Of a stretch of 64,000 nt of DNA, positions 42,814 to 53,495 are shown piece after piece. The stretch comes from Corynebacterium sp. BD556. Lineage in GTDB: Bacteria; Actinomycetota; Actinomycetes; Mycobacteriales; Mycobacteriaceae. Numbering within the stretch: position 1 is the first letter of the stretch; every line of letters starts with the position of its first letter. A program made the position numbers and the translations under genes. A model generated the notes under the pieces. The model was not told the DNA's origin. It ran no database searches and saw nothing but the letters and a program-made list of their open reading frames with translations. The stretch is taken from contig NZ_CP141643.1 of assembly GCF_038452275.1 (NCBI RefSeq), forward strand, positions 1,674,001 to 1,738,000, written 5' to 3'.

Positions 42814-44634
42814 TCAATTAGTCGGCCATGCAACCTGGGCTCCGCGCTGGCCGACATCCTCGCCCGCCGAAATGCGACGGAGGGTGTCCTCGGAAAGGTA
42901 GATCGAGGGGTCGTCGGAAAGCTGCAGCGTGCGTCCCGGCCCGAGAGCGAACGCGAAATTTCTAACAAAACGAGACCACGACATCGGCTCGCGGGACGAA
43001 GCCAAAAGCTCCGCGATTTCCGGGGAGCGCAGCGCAGCGCGCGCCTGGAGAGTTTTCTGCGTGTCGAACCACTCGGGAAGCTTATCGATGTCCGTCGCCG
43101 TGTCCGCGACCTGCCACTCCGGTTCCAAATACTTGTCGTGACCAATGCGGCCTTCCGGGTCACGCGGCATGCGCGCAGCAAGCGGGGTCGCCAAACCAAC
43201 GGTGTCGAGGATGCGCACATCCAAATCCGAATTCATCCCGGTCATCCCCAGGTTGATTAAGTACACCGACAGCAAGAAATTCTGCAAGTCCGTCTCCGCA
43301 ACCGTGCCCGGCACACGGTCGCGGTAATACCAGCGATACATCTCCGGATCTTCCTGGATGCGCGCCAACGCCATCTGCGCCGCGTCAGCCGCCTCGGCCT
43401 GCGGCAATACCTCAGCCCAGTCGGACATAAGTTTGGTGGTCAAAAAATCCTCGGCGTAGCGCGGCGGGTCGCCCGGTTGACGCAAGGTAGCCATCGTCCA
43501 AAACTCGCGCTCATCGACGATCCCCAACGTGTTTGCGCTTGCCGACGTCAAATCCTCCTCCAACGGGTGAGCCCGCTGAATCACCACGCCAGCCCACAAC
43601 AAACACCCCACGAACGCCACAACAGTCAGCGGGCGTGCAGGCAGCGCCATGACGGGAAGAAGCAGAGCAAACAGTGGCAGAAGCAGCATCCGCCCATGCA
43701 TAAAATCGCCACCGACACGCAGCACGTACAGCACGTGAACCAGCGCGCAGCCGACAACAAGCAAAACGATGGCCGCCTCGCGCCCGTAGGCGTCGTGAAG
43801 CAACCACAGCCCCAACGCCACCGCCACGAGAACCGGCAACCACAGCGCGTAAGGCCCCACGAAATCCTTCAAGTACCCGAAGCCCTGCGCCCACTCGGAA
43901 TCAGCGGCAGACTTGGCAACCGCCGTGTGCGGCGTGAGCAGACCGTAATAGCCCATCCGGAAAACTTGGTAGCCCACCGGCACCGGCAAAGCCGCCGCGA
44001 GAATACCTGCCGCCTTGCGCGGGTTAGCGGCCAGCAAAACAATGCCGGTCACCCCGCCGTACAAGGCGAACTCCGGGCGCACCAGCCACGACAGGCCCGC
44101 CCAAAACGCCAACCAATAGCCAACAGCAGGCAAGGAACGCTTCCCCGCTGGCAGCGCCCACCCCACCAGGAGAGCCCACCAGAGCCCCAACCAAAAAACA
44201 CATAAACCCCACTCCAAACCGGAGGTGGAAAAGTCGCGGGCCGGGGGAAGCGCAAAATAAATGATGGCGCCGAAGGGCAAAATGTGAACAGGTGCAGCGG
44301 AAAAGCGGTTCCAAAACCGCCCGCTGGCCAGCGTGGCAAGCAGCGCCCCGCCCGTGGCAAACACAAGGGCAAGCCACATGGCGACGTTTTCCAACCTGGC
44401 GTTCGATACCGCCCCGACTATCGTGATCACATACTGCCAAAGAGTGGAAGTGTTTGCCTCCACGCGCTCGCCAACATTAAAGACGGGGCCATTGCCGGCA
44501 AGCAGGTTGCGCACCGTCCGCAAAACGATCAGGCCGTCATCGCTGATCCAGCGGCGTTGCCAACCGCCCACAAAAGCGAAAACGCCCGCGAAAACCGCAG
44601 AAAACAGCAGGGAAAAACGGGCGTTGATCTTCAC
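42814..44634 (-). CDS. aftB: Terminal beta-(1->2)-arabinofuranosyltransferase AftB
   Basis: A 606-residue GT-C membrane enzyme adding the terminal beta-(1->2) arabinose, to which mycolate is attached. The first external loop has GWQRRWISDDGLIVLRTVRN, containing the Asp pair typical of the catalytic site. About nine to ten helices follow, and the C-terminal 190 residues are extracytoplasmic. The GTG start lies 10 bp downstream of the ubiA stop. Position (mycolyltransferase-aftB-ubiA-PAP2-glfT2) is identical to Rv3804c-Rv3808c. Confidence 0.9.
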   Translation of the reverse strand: MKINARFSLLFSAVFAGVFAFVGGWQRRWISDDGLIVLRTVRNLLAGNGPVFNVGERVEANTSTLWQYVITIVGAVSNARLENVAMWLALVFATGGALLATLASGRFWNRFSAAPVHILPFGAIIYFALPPARDFSTSGLEWGLCVFWLGLWWALLVGWALPAGKRSLPAVGYWLAFWAGLSWLVRPEFALYGGVTGIVLLAANPRKAAGILAAALPVPVGYQVFRMGYYGLLTPHTAVAKSAADSEWAQGFGYLKDFVGPYALWLPVLVAVALGLWLLHDAYGREAAIVLLVVGCALVHVLYVLRVGGDFMHGRMLLLPLFALLLPVMALPARPLTVVAFVGCLLWAGVVIQRAHPLEEDLTSASANTLGIVDEREFWTMATLRQPGDPPRYAEDFLTTKLMSDWAEVLPQAEAADAAQMALARIQEDPEMYRWYYRDRVPGTVAETDLQNFLLSVYLINLGMTGMNSDLDVRILDTVGLATPLAARMPRDPEGRIGHDKYLEPEWQVADTATDIDKLPEWFDTQKTLQARAALRSPEIAELLASSREPMSWSRFVRNFAFALGPGRTLQLSDDPSIYLSEDTLRRISAGEDVGQRGAQVAWPTN

Positions 44635-44644
44635 CGGGGTGAGT

Positions 44645-45628
44645 CTACTGGGTCAGCAGCGGAACAACATACACCGCCATGACAATGCAGAAAATCCACA
44701 GCAGCGCAAGCACCTGAAGAATACGGTCCTCGAGCGCAACTTCCTCCGGTGCACCACCGTGTCCACCGTCGACCTTCGCGGCGTAGCGCAGGATGGCAAT
44801 GACGAAAGGCACCATCGATATCTGGTACCACACGCTGGCCGGACCGACCACGGAAGATGACAGTTGGAAACCCCACAGGGCGTAGGACATGACCACGGCT
44901 GTGGCCGAAAGCGTCCACACGAAACGCAGATAGGTGGGGGTGTAGCCCTCCAGCGCCTTGCGGATCTTCGCGCCGGTTTCCTGCGCCAGAAGCATCTCGG
45001 CATAGCGCTTGCCGGAGGCCATAAACAGGGAGCCGAAAGCCGCAACCAAAAGGAACCATTGGGACAGCTCGATGTCGGCGGCGACGCCGCCAGCCATGGC
45101 GCGCAACATGAAACCGGAAGACACCAGGGCAATGTCAATGACCGGGATGTGCTTCCAGCCGAAGCAGTAACCCAACTGCAAAACGATGTAGATAGCGATG
45201 ACCGTGGCCAAGGCGACGCCGTCGCTGGCGAGCAGAGAAATCCCTACCGCCGCAGCAATGAGTGCCACCGCCATGGCGTAGGCCAGCTTAATCGGCAACA
45301 TGCCCGAGGCGATTGGGCGATACCGCTTCGTCGGGTGCTCACGGTCGGACTCCACATCGCGGGCGTCGTTGACCAGATAGATCGACGAAGCACCTAAACA
45401 GAAAACAATGAACGCCAAAGCGACATCCAAAAGCGTGCGGGAGGTGAAGGCGTCCATGCCCGCCGCGAGGGGCGCCGCGAGCACCAGGACGTTTTTTACC
45501 CATTGCTTCGGGCGCAAACCCTTCAGGATCGCGTCCGGCAGGTTCTTCGGTGGCGTTTTCTTCCGGGAGTAGTCGACTCCCTCGGTATGTGGCTCCGATT
45601 TGAGCAAGGGCTCGTGCGTTTTTCTCAC
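44645..45628 (-). CDS. ubiA: Decaprenyl-phosphate phosphoribosyltransferase (UbiA family, DPPR synthase)
   Basis: A 327-residue integral membrane prenyltransferase. It transfers phosphoribosyl from PRPP to decaprenyl phosphate, the first committed step to the arabinose donor DPA. The Asp-rich motif NDARDVESDREHPTKRYRP is the UbiA signature; RPKQWVKNVLV marks the N-terminal polyprenyl-phosphate region. The second motif is less acidic than in quinone-type UbiA (CFGWKHIPVIDI). The start is GTG, overlapping the PAP2 stop by 4 bp (translational coupling). Confidence 0.93.
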   Translation of the reverse strand: MRKTHEPLLKSEPHTEGVDYSRKKTPPKNLPDAILKGLRPKQWVKNVLVLAAPLAAGMDAFTSRTLLDVALAFIVFCLGASSIYLVNDARDVESDREHPTKRYRPIASGMLPIKLAYAMAVALIAAAVGISLLASDGVALATVIAIYIVLQLGYCFGWKHIPVIDIALVSSGFMLRAMAGGVAADIELSQWFLLVAAFGSLFMASGKRYAEMLLAQETGAKIRKALEGYTPTYLRFVWTLSATAVVMSYALWGFQLSSSVVGPASVWYQISMVPFVIAILRYAAKVDGGHGGAPEEVALEDRILQVLALLWIFCIVMAVYVVPLLTQ

Positions 45629-46128
45629 CGCGTCTCCTTCTCCGCCTTGATAGTTGCTGAGGCAACACCCGCGCCGAGGAGAGCACCCGCGAGGGTGTCA
45701 GTCGGGTAATGCACGCCAAGCACCATACGCGAAAGCATCATGACGGGGATTGCGACATACGGCACCTTCGATCCCGTGATGTCGGCGAGGTGCACTGCGG
45801 CCGCGGCTGTGTTCGTCGCGTGCGAGGAAGGAAAGCTCAGTTGGGAGGGTGTTTTCGCGCCGATTTGGACGCGCGGGTCGCTCGGGCGCGGTCGGCGCAC
45901 TATGCGCTTGATCACCACCGAGGCGGCGTGGGCAGCAAAAGTACCGGCCCCCAGCGCAGCCCATTGACGCCGACGTTTGGCGTCGGTAGCCATGCCGACG
46001 CTGGCCACTACAAGCCAGCCCAGGTCGTGCTCCCCGAAGTGGCTCAAACCGCGTGCCAGCTTCAGCACTCCCGGCGCAAAGGCCCGCGACTGCACCTCAA
46101 CAAGCAGGTCGGCTTCACGCTTGCTCAT
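45625..46128 (-). CDS. PAP2-family membrane phosphatase, likely DPPR phosphatase (Rv3807c-like)
   Basis: A 167-residue membrane protein. The three PAP2 phosphatase motifs are KRIVRRPRP, FPSSHATNT and SRMVLGVHYPTD. In the mycobacterial locus this gene sits between ubiA and glfT2 and is proposed to dephosphorylate decaprenylphosphoryl-5-phosphoribose, the UbiA product. The ATG at 46128 has GGGGGAAG 7 nt upstream. It overlaps glfT2 by 14 bp and ubiA by 4 bp, so all three are coupled. Confidence 0.88.
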   Translation of the reverse strand: MSKREADLLVEVQSRAFAPGVLKLARGLSHFGEHDLGWLVVASVGMATDAKRRRQWAALGAGTFAAHAASVVIKRIVRRPRPSDPRVQIGAKTPSQLSFPSSHATNTAAAAVHLADITGSKVPYVAIPVMMLSRMVLGVHYPTDTLAGALLGAGVASATIKAEKETR

Positions 46129-48067
46129 CAAAGATCTTCCCCCAGTTATCGTGGCTGGTCAGCTCCGGCAACGCCGCGCGGTATTCGCGCTTGAGCTGCG
46201 GCCACCGCTCGGCGATGTCCTTGTGCAGCCGCTTGGTTTGCTTCAGCAGGCTATCGGCCAGCTCTTTGTCACGCTTGCGAAACACCACCCCCGTGCCACC
46301 TGCGGTGGCAACGGTCGCCGAATCCACGCGCGCCAAGGTAAACCAGCGGGCTTCCTCCGCCGTCAAGTTGAGCTGCGGAGCCTGCCAATGCGCGCGGTCC
46401 TCGGTGCGCATCTGGTGGCGCAACGCTTTGACAGCCCACGGGATCTTTTTCACCTTGGCCAAACGGCCGCCGATATTGGCTGTGGGCACGCCCGGCGCGC
46501 CGGTGGGCGCGGGCAGTTCGGCGGCAGAGGAAATGACCTGGGCGTCGGAGTAATCCTTGCGGACGTTTTGGATGCGCGGCAGGCTCGACTCGAGGACGTC
46601 GAAAAGCTGCTCGGGGCCGGCCAGGAAGTCCTTCATGGCCTCGATCTGAATGGCCATGGTGGAGTACTCCATGCACATGATGTGCTTGTAGGTGGACTTC
46701 AGCATGTTCTTCAAAATGCCATCTGGGTTTTCGCCCTCGTGGTACATCGCCGCGACGATGAGGCGGTTGCGCAGGTGGAAGTAGGCCTGCCAATCAATGG
46801 CGTCGTCCTTGTCGGCCCAGGCCATGTGCCAGATGGCAATGCCGGGCCAGGTCACCGTGGGAAAGCCCGCCGCCTTGGCGCGAAGGGCGTACTCGGTGTC
46901 GTCCCACTTGATAAACAGCGGCAAAGGCAGGCCGAGCTTCTCGGCGACGACGCGCGGGAAGAGGTTCATCCACCAGCCGTTGTAGTCCACGTCGATGCGG
47001 CGGTGCAGCGCACGCGAGGTGGTTTTACGCGGATCCAGCTCCTCTTGTTCGCTGCCGAGGTAGCCCAGCGGGTAGGTGGCGAAGTCGTGGTCATAGACCG
47101 CGTGGGGGGCCGCGCCCCACATGAAGGTGTGCGGGTCGACCGCCTCGCCGGTGGTGCGCAGCTGGGCGCGGTCTTGCAGGTTGAGCATTTGCCCGCCGAC
47201 CAGGATGGGGCTTTTGGCGTAGCGGGCGGCTTGGACGGCGCGCAGGATGGAGTCGGGTTCGATGGCGATGTCGTCGTCCATGTAGAGGATGTAGGGGGCG
47301 TCGGTGTTGTTGACAGCCTCGTACATGATGCGCGAGTACCCGCCGGAGCCGCCGAGGTTGCCTTGGGAAAACATGCGCAGCTTGCCGTCAAGCTTGGCTT
47401 CTGCGGCGGTGAAGTCCGTCTCATCGGCGGGGTGTTGGTTGCCCTGGTCGGGCATTAGGACGCTAGTGATCGCCTCGAGCACGACTGGGTCCTCGGACAG
47501 GGCGTGCAGCGCGTTGACCGCGTCGCGTGGACGGTTGAAGGTGGGAATGCCTACCGCCACTTCCTTCGGGAAGGGCCCGACTTGGGTGCCGTCGGGCATG
47601 GTCTGGGGCTGCGGCAGCCGGTCGGCGCACCAACCGGCGCCCCGCACCGCTACCTCTGTTTCGGCGGTGATGTCGAACCACAGCCAGCCGCCGTCCTCGA
47701 AGTTGCGCAGTTCGAGGGGGATTTCGATGTGCTCGTCGCGCGCCTCCACGCTGACCACGCAGATGCGCACGCCGTCGTGCTTGGAGCGGTAGACGGAGAT
47801 GGTGGCCTCTCCTTCGACGTCGAGGGAGAGGATGACGCGGTCGAGTTGCGACCAGCGGCGCCAGTAGGATGCCGGGAAGGCGTTGAAGTAGGTCTGGAAG
47901 GACACCTCGGCGCCCGCCGGGATGCTCAGCCGGGTGCGGTCTGGCCAGCTCAGGCGCGCCTTGTTCTGCTCCGCCTCAATCAGGTAAAGCATCCGGACGT
48001 CGTGCGGTTCGCCCTTGCGGGGCATGAGAATGCGCTGCAGCACCTCGACTGCTGGTTCGGCGTTCAC
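46115..48067 (-). CDS. glfT2: Galactofuranosyltransferase GlfT2
   Basis: A 650-residue processive GT2 enzyme that polymerises alternating beta-(1->5)/(1->6) galactofuranose from UDP-Galf on the lipid-linked galactan. An N-terminal beta-sandwich (about 1-150) precedes the GT-A domain. The metal-binding triad D264-D266 lies in LYMDDDIAIEPDS, and the predicted catalytic region is FIKWDDTEYALRAKAAG with H414 in IWHMAWADKDD. The helical C-terminus completes the usual length of about 640. The start is GTG with GAAAGAGAG upstream. The residue numbering is close to that known for Rv3808c. Confidence 0.94.
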   Translation of the reverse strand: MNAEPAVEVLQRILMPRKGEPHDVRMLYLIEAEQNKARLSWPDRTRLSIPAGAEVSFQTYFNAFPASYWRRWSQLDRVILSLDVEGEATISVYRSKHDGVRICVVSVEARDEHIEIPLELRNFEDGGWLWFDITAETEVAVRGAGWCADRLPQPQTMPDGTQVGPFPKEVAVGIPTFNRPRDAVNALHALSEDPVVLEAITSVLMPDQGNQHPADETDFTAAEAKLDGKLRMFSQGNLGGSGGYSRIMYEAVNNTDAPYILYMDDDIAIEPDSILRAVQAARYAKSPILVGGQMLNLQDRAQLRTTGEAVDPHTFMWGAAPHAVYDHDFATYPLGYLGSEQEELDPRKTTSRALHRRIDVDYNGWWMNLFPRVVAEKLGLPLPLFIKWDDTEYALRAKAAGFPTVTWPGIAIWHMAWADKDDAIDWQAYFHLRNRLIVAAMYHEGENPDGILKNMLKSTYKHIMCMEYSTMAIQIEAMKDFLAGPEQLFDVLESSLPRIQNVRKDYSDAQVISSAAELPAPTGAPGVPTANIGGRLAKVKKIPWAVKALRHQMRTEDRAHWQAPQLNLTAEEARWFTLARVDSATVATAGGTGVVFRKRDKELADSLLKQTKRLHKDIAERWPQLKREYRAALPELTSHDNWGKIFDEQA

Positions 48068-48432
48068 AGATCTCTCTTTCGGGATAGGCGTATCGTGTCT
48101 ACTCCCTTAGACAGTAGCGTCCGTGGGGCGCGAACCCTCACCTCGACGCGACAAGGCGTAGGCGTTTCGCACCGAAGGTTGCGCTGCTGCGCGCGGTGCG
48201 GGCGTTGACAAGCATGCGCGCCTTAGCTTGTCGACGCCTCCCCAACCGCCCCCGACATCCGGGGCTTTCAGGGCGGTGTGCCCGGCCAGCAGGATTTGTG
48301 CGCCCCTGGGCTTTACTCCTTGCTGAAAAGCCTTGCAGCTCAACAGTTGGTGGCAATCGTTGAACTCCCCGCCATTGCATGCGGACCCCTTACCTGGTTG
48401 CGCCCCGCGCCCCGCACCCGGATACTCGGGGC
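48068..48432. other. Gene-free structured region upstream of glfT2
   Basis: No gene I can support in 365 bp; one minus-strand frame of 78 codons is present but looks non-genic. Two inverted repeats are visible: GCGTTGACAAGC (48202-48213) with GCTTGTCGACGC (48226-48237), 11 of 12 pairs Watson-Crick and one G-U; and GGCTTTCAG (48263-48271) with CTGAAAAGCC (48323-48332), with one bulge. It should also contain the glfT2 promoter and any promoter for 48433. Confidence 0.5.
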
Positions 48433-48711
48433 ATGAGCAACTACGTCGCCGGCGGTGCGCTGCTTATCCTCGCCGCCTTCTCGGTCATCTTTCTCGACGG
48501 CCCCACCGCCGTCTACGTAGCGGTGTTCTGTTCGATTGCCGCGGCTGTCTTGCTCATTCGCGGCGCGCAAGGAACCGACACCTCCCGCAGCGCGCCCGAT
48601 CTCGGCCTCACCCAGGTGGGTGAGGCGGACGACCCGAGCATTCCCAACAATCAGGGCGATTTCGACAGCTACGACTGGGACGCGCACTACAAGAAGGAAT
48701 TTGGGCAGTAA
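48433..48711 (+). CDS. Small two-helix membrane protein, unknown
   Basis: A 92-residue protein with two hydrophobic helices (about residues 4-20 and 24-43) and an acidic, hydrophilic tail ending DSYDWDAHYKKEFGQ. The start is the ATG at 48433, chosen because the hydrophobic N-terminus begins there; the frame extends upstream to 48379 through non-conserved-looking codons. No family recognised. It stands alone between glfT2 and glf, on the opposite strand to both. Confidence 0.55.
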   Translation: MSNYVAGGALLILAAFSVIFLDGPTAVYVAVFCSIAAAVLLIRGAQGTDTSRSAPDLGLTQVGEADDPSIPNNQGDFDSYDWDAHYKKEFGQ

Positions 48712-48745
48712 AAATCCCTCGGCTGTTTTCGCGCTGGGCGACTGC

Positions 48746-48779
48746 GCGAAAAGCGAAATGCGAAAGCGAAACGCGAAAC
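48746..48779. repeat. Short tandem repeat GCGAAAN between convergent genes
   Basis: Five GCGAAA copies in tandem, spaced by 7, 7, 6 and 7 bp. A stem (GCTGTTTTCGCGC with GCGCGAAAAGC, one bulge) overlaps its first copies, which may act as terminator for the upstream small gene or for glf. Confidence 0.6.
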
Positions 48780-48802
48780 TTTGGCACTCGCCTCGCAACA
48801 CC

Positions 48803-49993
<1,191 letters not shown>

Positions 49994-50005
49994 TCACATC
50001 CGCCC

Positions 50006-50032
50006 GGGTGTGCCGGCCCGCCCGACACACCC
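50006..50032. other. Hairpin in the glf-amidase divergent region
   Basis: GGGTGTG (50006-50012) and CACACCC (50026-50032) form a 7-bp stem, partly extended by CGG/CCG in the loop. It would lie in the 5' leader of glf. No known riboswitch is recognised. Confidence 0.35.
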
Positions 50033-50120
50033 TCAAGTCTCAATGCTTCCTTTAGGTTTATTTCTGCCCTAAACTGCTCAGTAATTAACAGTTTTAACAA
50101 GCGCAACAGGAGCTTCCACC

Positions 50121-51986
50121 GTGCACCAAAGACGACGACTCACCAGGTCACCCCTTCGGGTCAAACCCGTGGTGGCCGCCCTAGTCTCGGCAGCACTCGT
50201 TGCCGTGACCGCCGGAGCCGGAAACCACATCCTCCACGTCCAATCCATCGGACACGGCTCACTGGACATCGCCTCCGCCTCCGAGTCCTTCGCCACAGGC
50301 TCCGACGTAACCATCCCGGACGCTGCCGTACAAACCCAAGGCGGCGTCAGCGAGGAAAACCGGGTGGTCAAAGAGTTCACCCGCGACACACCCTTCTCCA
50401 TCTTTGCCCTAACCTGGACCGGCGAACGCGACATCGTCGCCTTCGTACGCGCCCAACGCGAGAACGGTTCCTGGTCCGAATGGTTCGAAATGGACCCAGC
50501 GGAAACCGTACCTCAAGCAGAGAAGTCCGGCACCGACCCGATCTACGTAGAGCCGACAACAAAAATCCAAGTCTCCACCGGCAACGTCGATCTGCTCGAA
50601 GGAGGACGCACCGAATCCGAATCCCCCACCACCGCCAAAGACCTCGACGCAATCTTCATCGACGGCGGTGAAGGCACCGCGCAAGGCGACATCAACCCAG
50701 TTGCCGACTCTTACACCCGCGGAATGCCCAAGGTGATCTCCCGCGCCCAATGGGGCGCAGGCCAAAGCAGACGCCCCACCTACACCGACCCAGTTAATGC
50801 GGCAACAGTTCACCACACCGCCGGTTCCAACAACTACTCGGAATCCGCCGCACCAGGCATCGTCCGCGGCATCTGGAACTACCACACCAACACCCTCGGC
50901 TGGGGCGACATCGGCTACAACGCCCTCGTAGATAAGTACGGCAACATCTACGAAGGCCGCGCGGGTGGAATGGACAAAGCCGTCCAAGGCGCACACGTCG
51001 GCGGCTTCAACCAAAACACATGGGGCGTGTCCATGCTTGGCAACTACCAGCAAGCACAGCCGACGCAACAGGCCCTGCGCGCAATGGGCGAAATCATCGG
51101 GTGGAAGGCAGCCGTCGCAGGCTTCGACCCCTTAGGAAAAGACTACTTTTCCGCCGACTTCACCTTCAACGGCAGCCGCTACAAAGCCGGCCAGGGGGCG
51201 TATTTCAACACAATCAACGCCCACCGCGACTTCCACTACAACACCTGCCCCGGCGACAACCTCTACAACCAGATGGGCACCATCCGCACCATCGCGGCAG
51301 CCAAAGCAGCCCAAGTCAAAACCGGCGGCGTGCTAAACAACCCTGGCACGCCAACCGCTCCGACGCCAGGCAACCAGCCCGGCGACAAACTCACCACCAC
51401 CTACCCCAGCAACAACGGCACCACAACAACAGTCACCACTGCCCTCGACGGCAGCTCCGACAACCTGAACCTAGCTGGCTTAGCCGACGGCGACCCAATC
51501 GCCATCGCCATGGCCGCCGGCACACTCGCCGGTGTGCTCATCCTCTTCGCCGCAGAGTACGGTCTGCTCGGCGAAGGCGTCGAAACCGTCGGCGGTGTGG
51601 AGCTTGTGCCAGGACTGACCCTGGACAAACTCACCCCGTACATCGGCCCCATCCTGCGCTTCGCCGGCAAAACCGACGCCGCCAGCACTTGGGCCACGCT
51701 TGAGCCGCAGCTAGGCAAACTCACAGGCACCGCCGGCGTCGGCGGCAACAGCTACGCCTTTTTTGAAAACGGCATCGCCATCAAAAACGCCGACGGCAAC
51801 ATCTACACACTCATCGGTGAGCTGGCCAACGCCTGGCTCCAACAAGGCCTCGACGGCGGCCCGCTCGGCCTGCCCACCTCCGAGCTGTACTCCCCCGACA
51901 AAGACTTGGTCCGAGTCGACTTCCAAGGCGGCCACGTCAGCTTCAACCCGCTGACCAAACACATCAACATAGACGTCGAAAGCTAA
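50121..51986 (+). CDS. Secreted PGRP-domain N-acetylmuramoyl-L-alanine amidase with LGFP-type tail
   Basis: A 621-residue exported protein, the relative of Rv3811. The N-terminus is a signal or signal-anchor (about residues 14-34). A beta-rich region (about 85-170) precedes the amidase_2/PGRP domain (about 205-400). Zinc and catalytic residues are seen in TVHHTAGSNNYSE, WGDIGYNALVDKYGNIYEGR and AHRDFHYNTCPGD. A Thr/Pro linker, one hydrophobic helix (about 455-480) and LGFP-like segments (GGPLGLPTSELYSPD) end it, probably for wall attachment. The GTG start has AGGAG 8 nt upstream. It cleaves the peptide from the glycan strand of peptidoglycan. Confidence 0.85.
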   Translation: MHQRRRLTRSPLRVKPVVAALVSAALVAVTAGAGNHILHVQSIGHGSLDIASASESFATGSDVTIPDAAVQTQGGVSEENRVVKEFTRDTPFSIFALTWTGERDIVAFVRAQRENGSWSEWFEMDPAETVPQAEKSGTDPIYVEPTTKIQVSTGNVDLLEGGRTESESPTTAKDLDAIFIDGGEGTAQGDINPVADSYTRGMPKVISRAQWGAGQSRRPTYTDPVNAATVHHTAGSNNYSESAAPGIVRGIWNYHTNTLGWGDIGYNALVDKYGNIYEGRAGGMDKAVQGAHVGGFNQNTWGVSMLGNYQQAQPTQQALRAMGEIIGWKAAVAGFDPLGKDYFSADFTFNGSRYKAGQGAYFNTINAHRDFHYNTCPGDNLYNQMGTIRTIAAAKAAQVKTGGVLNNPGTPTAPTPGNQPGDKLTTTYPSNNGTTTTVTTALDGSSDNLNLAGLADGDPIAIAMAAGTLAGVLILFAAEYGLLGEGVETVGGVELVPGLTLDKLTPYIGPILRFAGKTDAASTWATLEPQLGKLTGTAGVGGNSYAFFENGIAIKNADGNIYTLIGELANAWLQQGLDGGPLGLPTSELYSPDKDLVRVDFQGGHVSFNPLTKHINIDVES

Positions 51987-51992
51987 GCCCGC

Positions 51993-53465
51993 TTAATTCA
52001 GGTTATAGGAACGCTCGACGGCGTCATTCCACGCAGCAACAAGCCGGTCCCTCACGGGTCCGGCTATTGTGCTGTCCCACGATGTTTCCTTGCCGAGGTT
52101 TAAGGGGGCGTCGGCAAGCCCGGCACCGATCGCGGCTGCCGACGCCGCCCCCATCACCGTCGTCTCAATGTTGGCGGGGCGGGTCACGCGGGCACCGAGA
52201 AGATCGGCTTGCATCTGCATGAGCAGGTCGTTGCCAGTCATGCCGCCGTCAACACGCAGCTGCGTGATCGCGGTGCCAGAGTCCTGCTCCATCGCGCGCA
52301 CCACCTCGCGAGTTTGAAAACACGTCGCCTCAAGCGCAGCGCGGACAATGTGACGCCGGTCCGCAAAGCGCGTCAGACCAGTGATCACGCCGCGCGCGTC
52401 CGGGCGCCACCGTGGCGCAAACAACCCGGAAAAAGCAGGCACAATAACTACTCCGGCGCTGTCTTCTACCTCGGCGGCCAGCTCCTCAGACTGCGCCGCA
52501 GTGCGGAGAATACCTAGTTGGTCGCGCAGCCACTGAATCAAAGACCCGCCTACCGCCACCGAACCTTCAAGGGCATAGAGCGGCTTTTCACCCTCCTTTT
52601 GGTACGCCACCGTAGTAAGCATGCCGTGCTCGCTGCGCTGCGGGGTGCTGCCCGTGTTAAGCAGCATAAACAGGCCCGTACCATAGGTCATCTTAGCCCC
52701 GCCTTTAGCGAGGCAGCCCTGCCCGAACAGCGCCGCTTGCTGATCCCCTAAAACACCAGTGATCGGGGTATCAGCAAAAGGCCCGCGAGGACGCACCCGC
52801 GCGATCTCACCTATCGACGCCCGAATCTCCGGCAAAATCTGACGCGGCACACCAATCTCGGCGCACAACCCGTCATCCCACTCAAAAGTCTCCAAATCCA
52901 TCAACAGGGTGCGGCTGGCATTGGTTACGTCCGTGACGTGCACCGCGTGCTCCGGCTCCTTCGCCCCGCCAGTGAGGTTCCACAACAGCCACGTGTCCAT
53001 CGTCCCGGCGATTAGCTCCCCACGTGCCGCACGCTCGCGAGCGCCGTCGACGTTGTCCAAGATCCACGCCCACTTCGGCCCAGCCGGGTAGGAGTTGTGC
53101 AACAGGCCCGTCTTTTCCAGATGCCGGGTGGGATCGCCGTCGTGGTTGGTGCGGGTGTCCTGCCACACAATCGCGTTATAGATCGGGATACCGGTGCGCT
53201 TATCCCAAATCACCGCCGTCTCACGCTGGTTGGTGATGCCTAAGGCCGCCACCTCGCCTTCCAAAATGTCCTTCTCCGCCAGCCCGGCCGCAATGGCTCG
53301 GCGGGTGTTGCGCCAGATCTCCACCGGGTCGTGCTCCACCCAGCCCTGGCGCGGCATAATCTGTGCGTGCTCGAACTGGGATTGGGTCACCACCTCCCCG
53401 TCAAGGGTGGTGACGATGAAGCGAGTCGAGGTAGTTCCCTGATCAATGGCGGCAATGTAGGGCAT
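51993..53465 (-). CDS. glpK: Glycerol kinase
   Basis: A 490-residue FGGY-family kinase making glycerol-3-phosphate. The ATP phosphate-binding motif is [14 protein letters not shown]. The glycerol-binding residues are in [14 protein letters not shown] and VWQDTRT, and the second phosphate motif is [14 protein letters not shown]. The ATG at 53465 gives the standard N-terminus [12 protein letters not shown] sits 4 nt upstream inside a start-rich MRRM stretch open to 53474. It is convergent with the amidase gene (6 bp gap) and lies downstream of the HAD gene. No glpF or glpD gene is adjacent. Confidence 0.95.
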   Translation of the reverse strand: MPYIAAIDQGTTSTRFIVTTLDGEVVTQSQFEHAQIMPRQGWVEHDPVEIWRNTRRAIAAGLAEKDILEGEVAALGITNQRETAVIWDKRTGIPIYNAIVWQDTRTNHDGDPTRHLEKTGLLHNSYPAGPKWAWILDNVDGARERAARGELIAGTMDTWLLWNLTGGAKEPEHAVHVTDVTNASRTLLMDLETFEWDDGLCAEIGVPRQILPEIRASIGEIARVRPRGPFADTPITGVLGDQQAALFGQGCLAKGGAKMTYGTGLFMLLNTGSTPQRSEHGMLTTVAYQKEGEKPLYALEGSVAVGGSLIQWLRDQLGILRTAAQSEELAAEVEDSAGVVIVPAFSGLFAPRWRPDARGVITGLTRFADRRHIVRAALEATCFQTREVVRAMEQDSGTAITQLRVDGGMTGNDLLMQMQADLLGARVTRPANIETTVMGAASAAAIGAGLADAPLNLGKETSWDSTIAGPVRDRLVAAWNDAVERSYNLN

Positions 53466-53495
53466 GCGCCTCATTGTAGGAAAAGGCCACAGGTT

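Noticed and set aside
48107..48343. A 78-codon minus-strand frame upstream of glfT2
   Set aside because: It has no ribosome-binding site, overlaps inverted repeats and ends in low-complexity residues; I treat the region as non-coding but structured.
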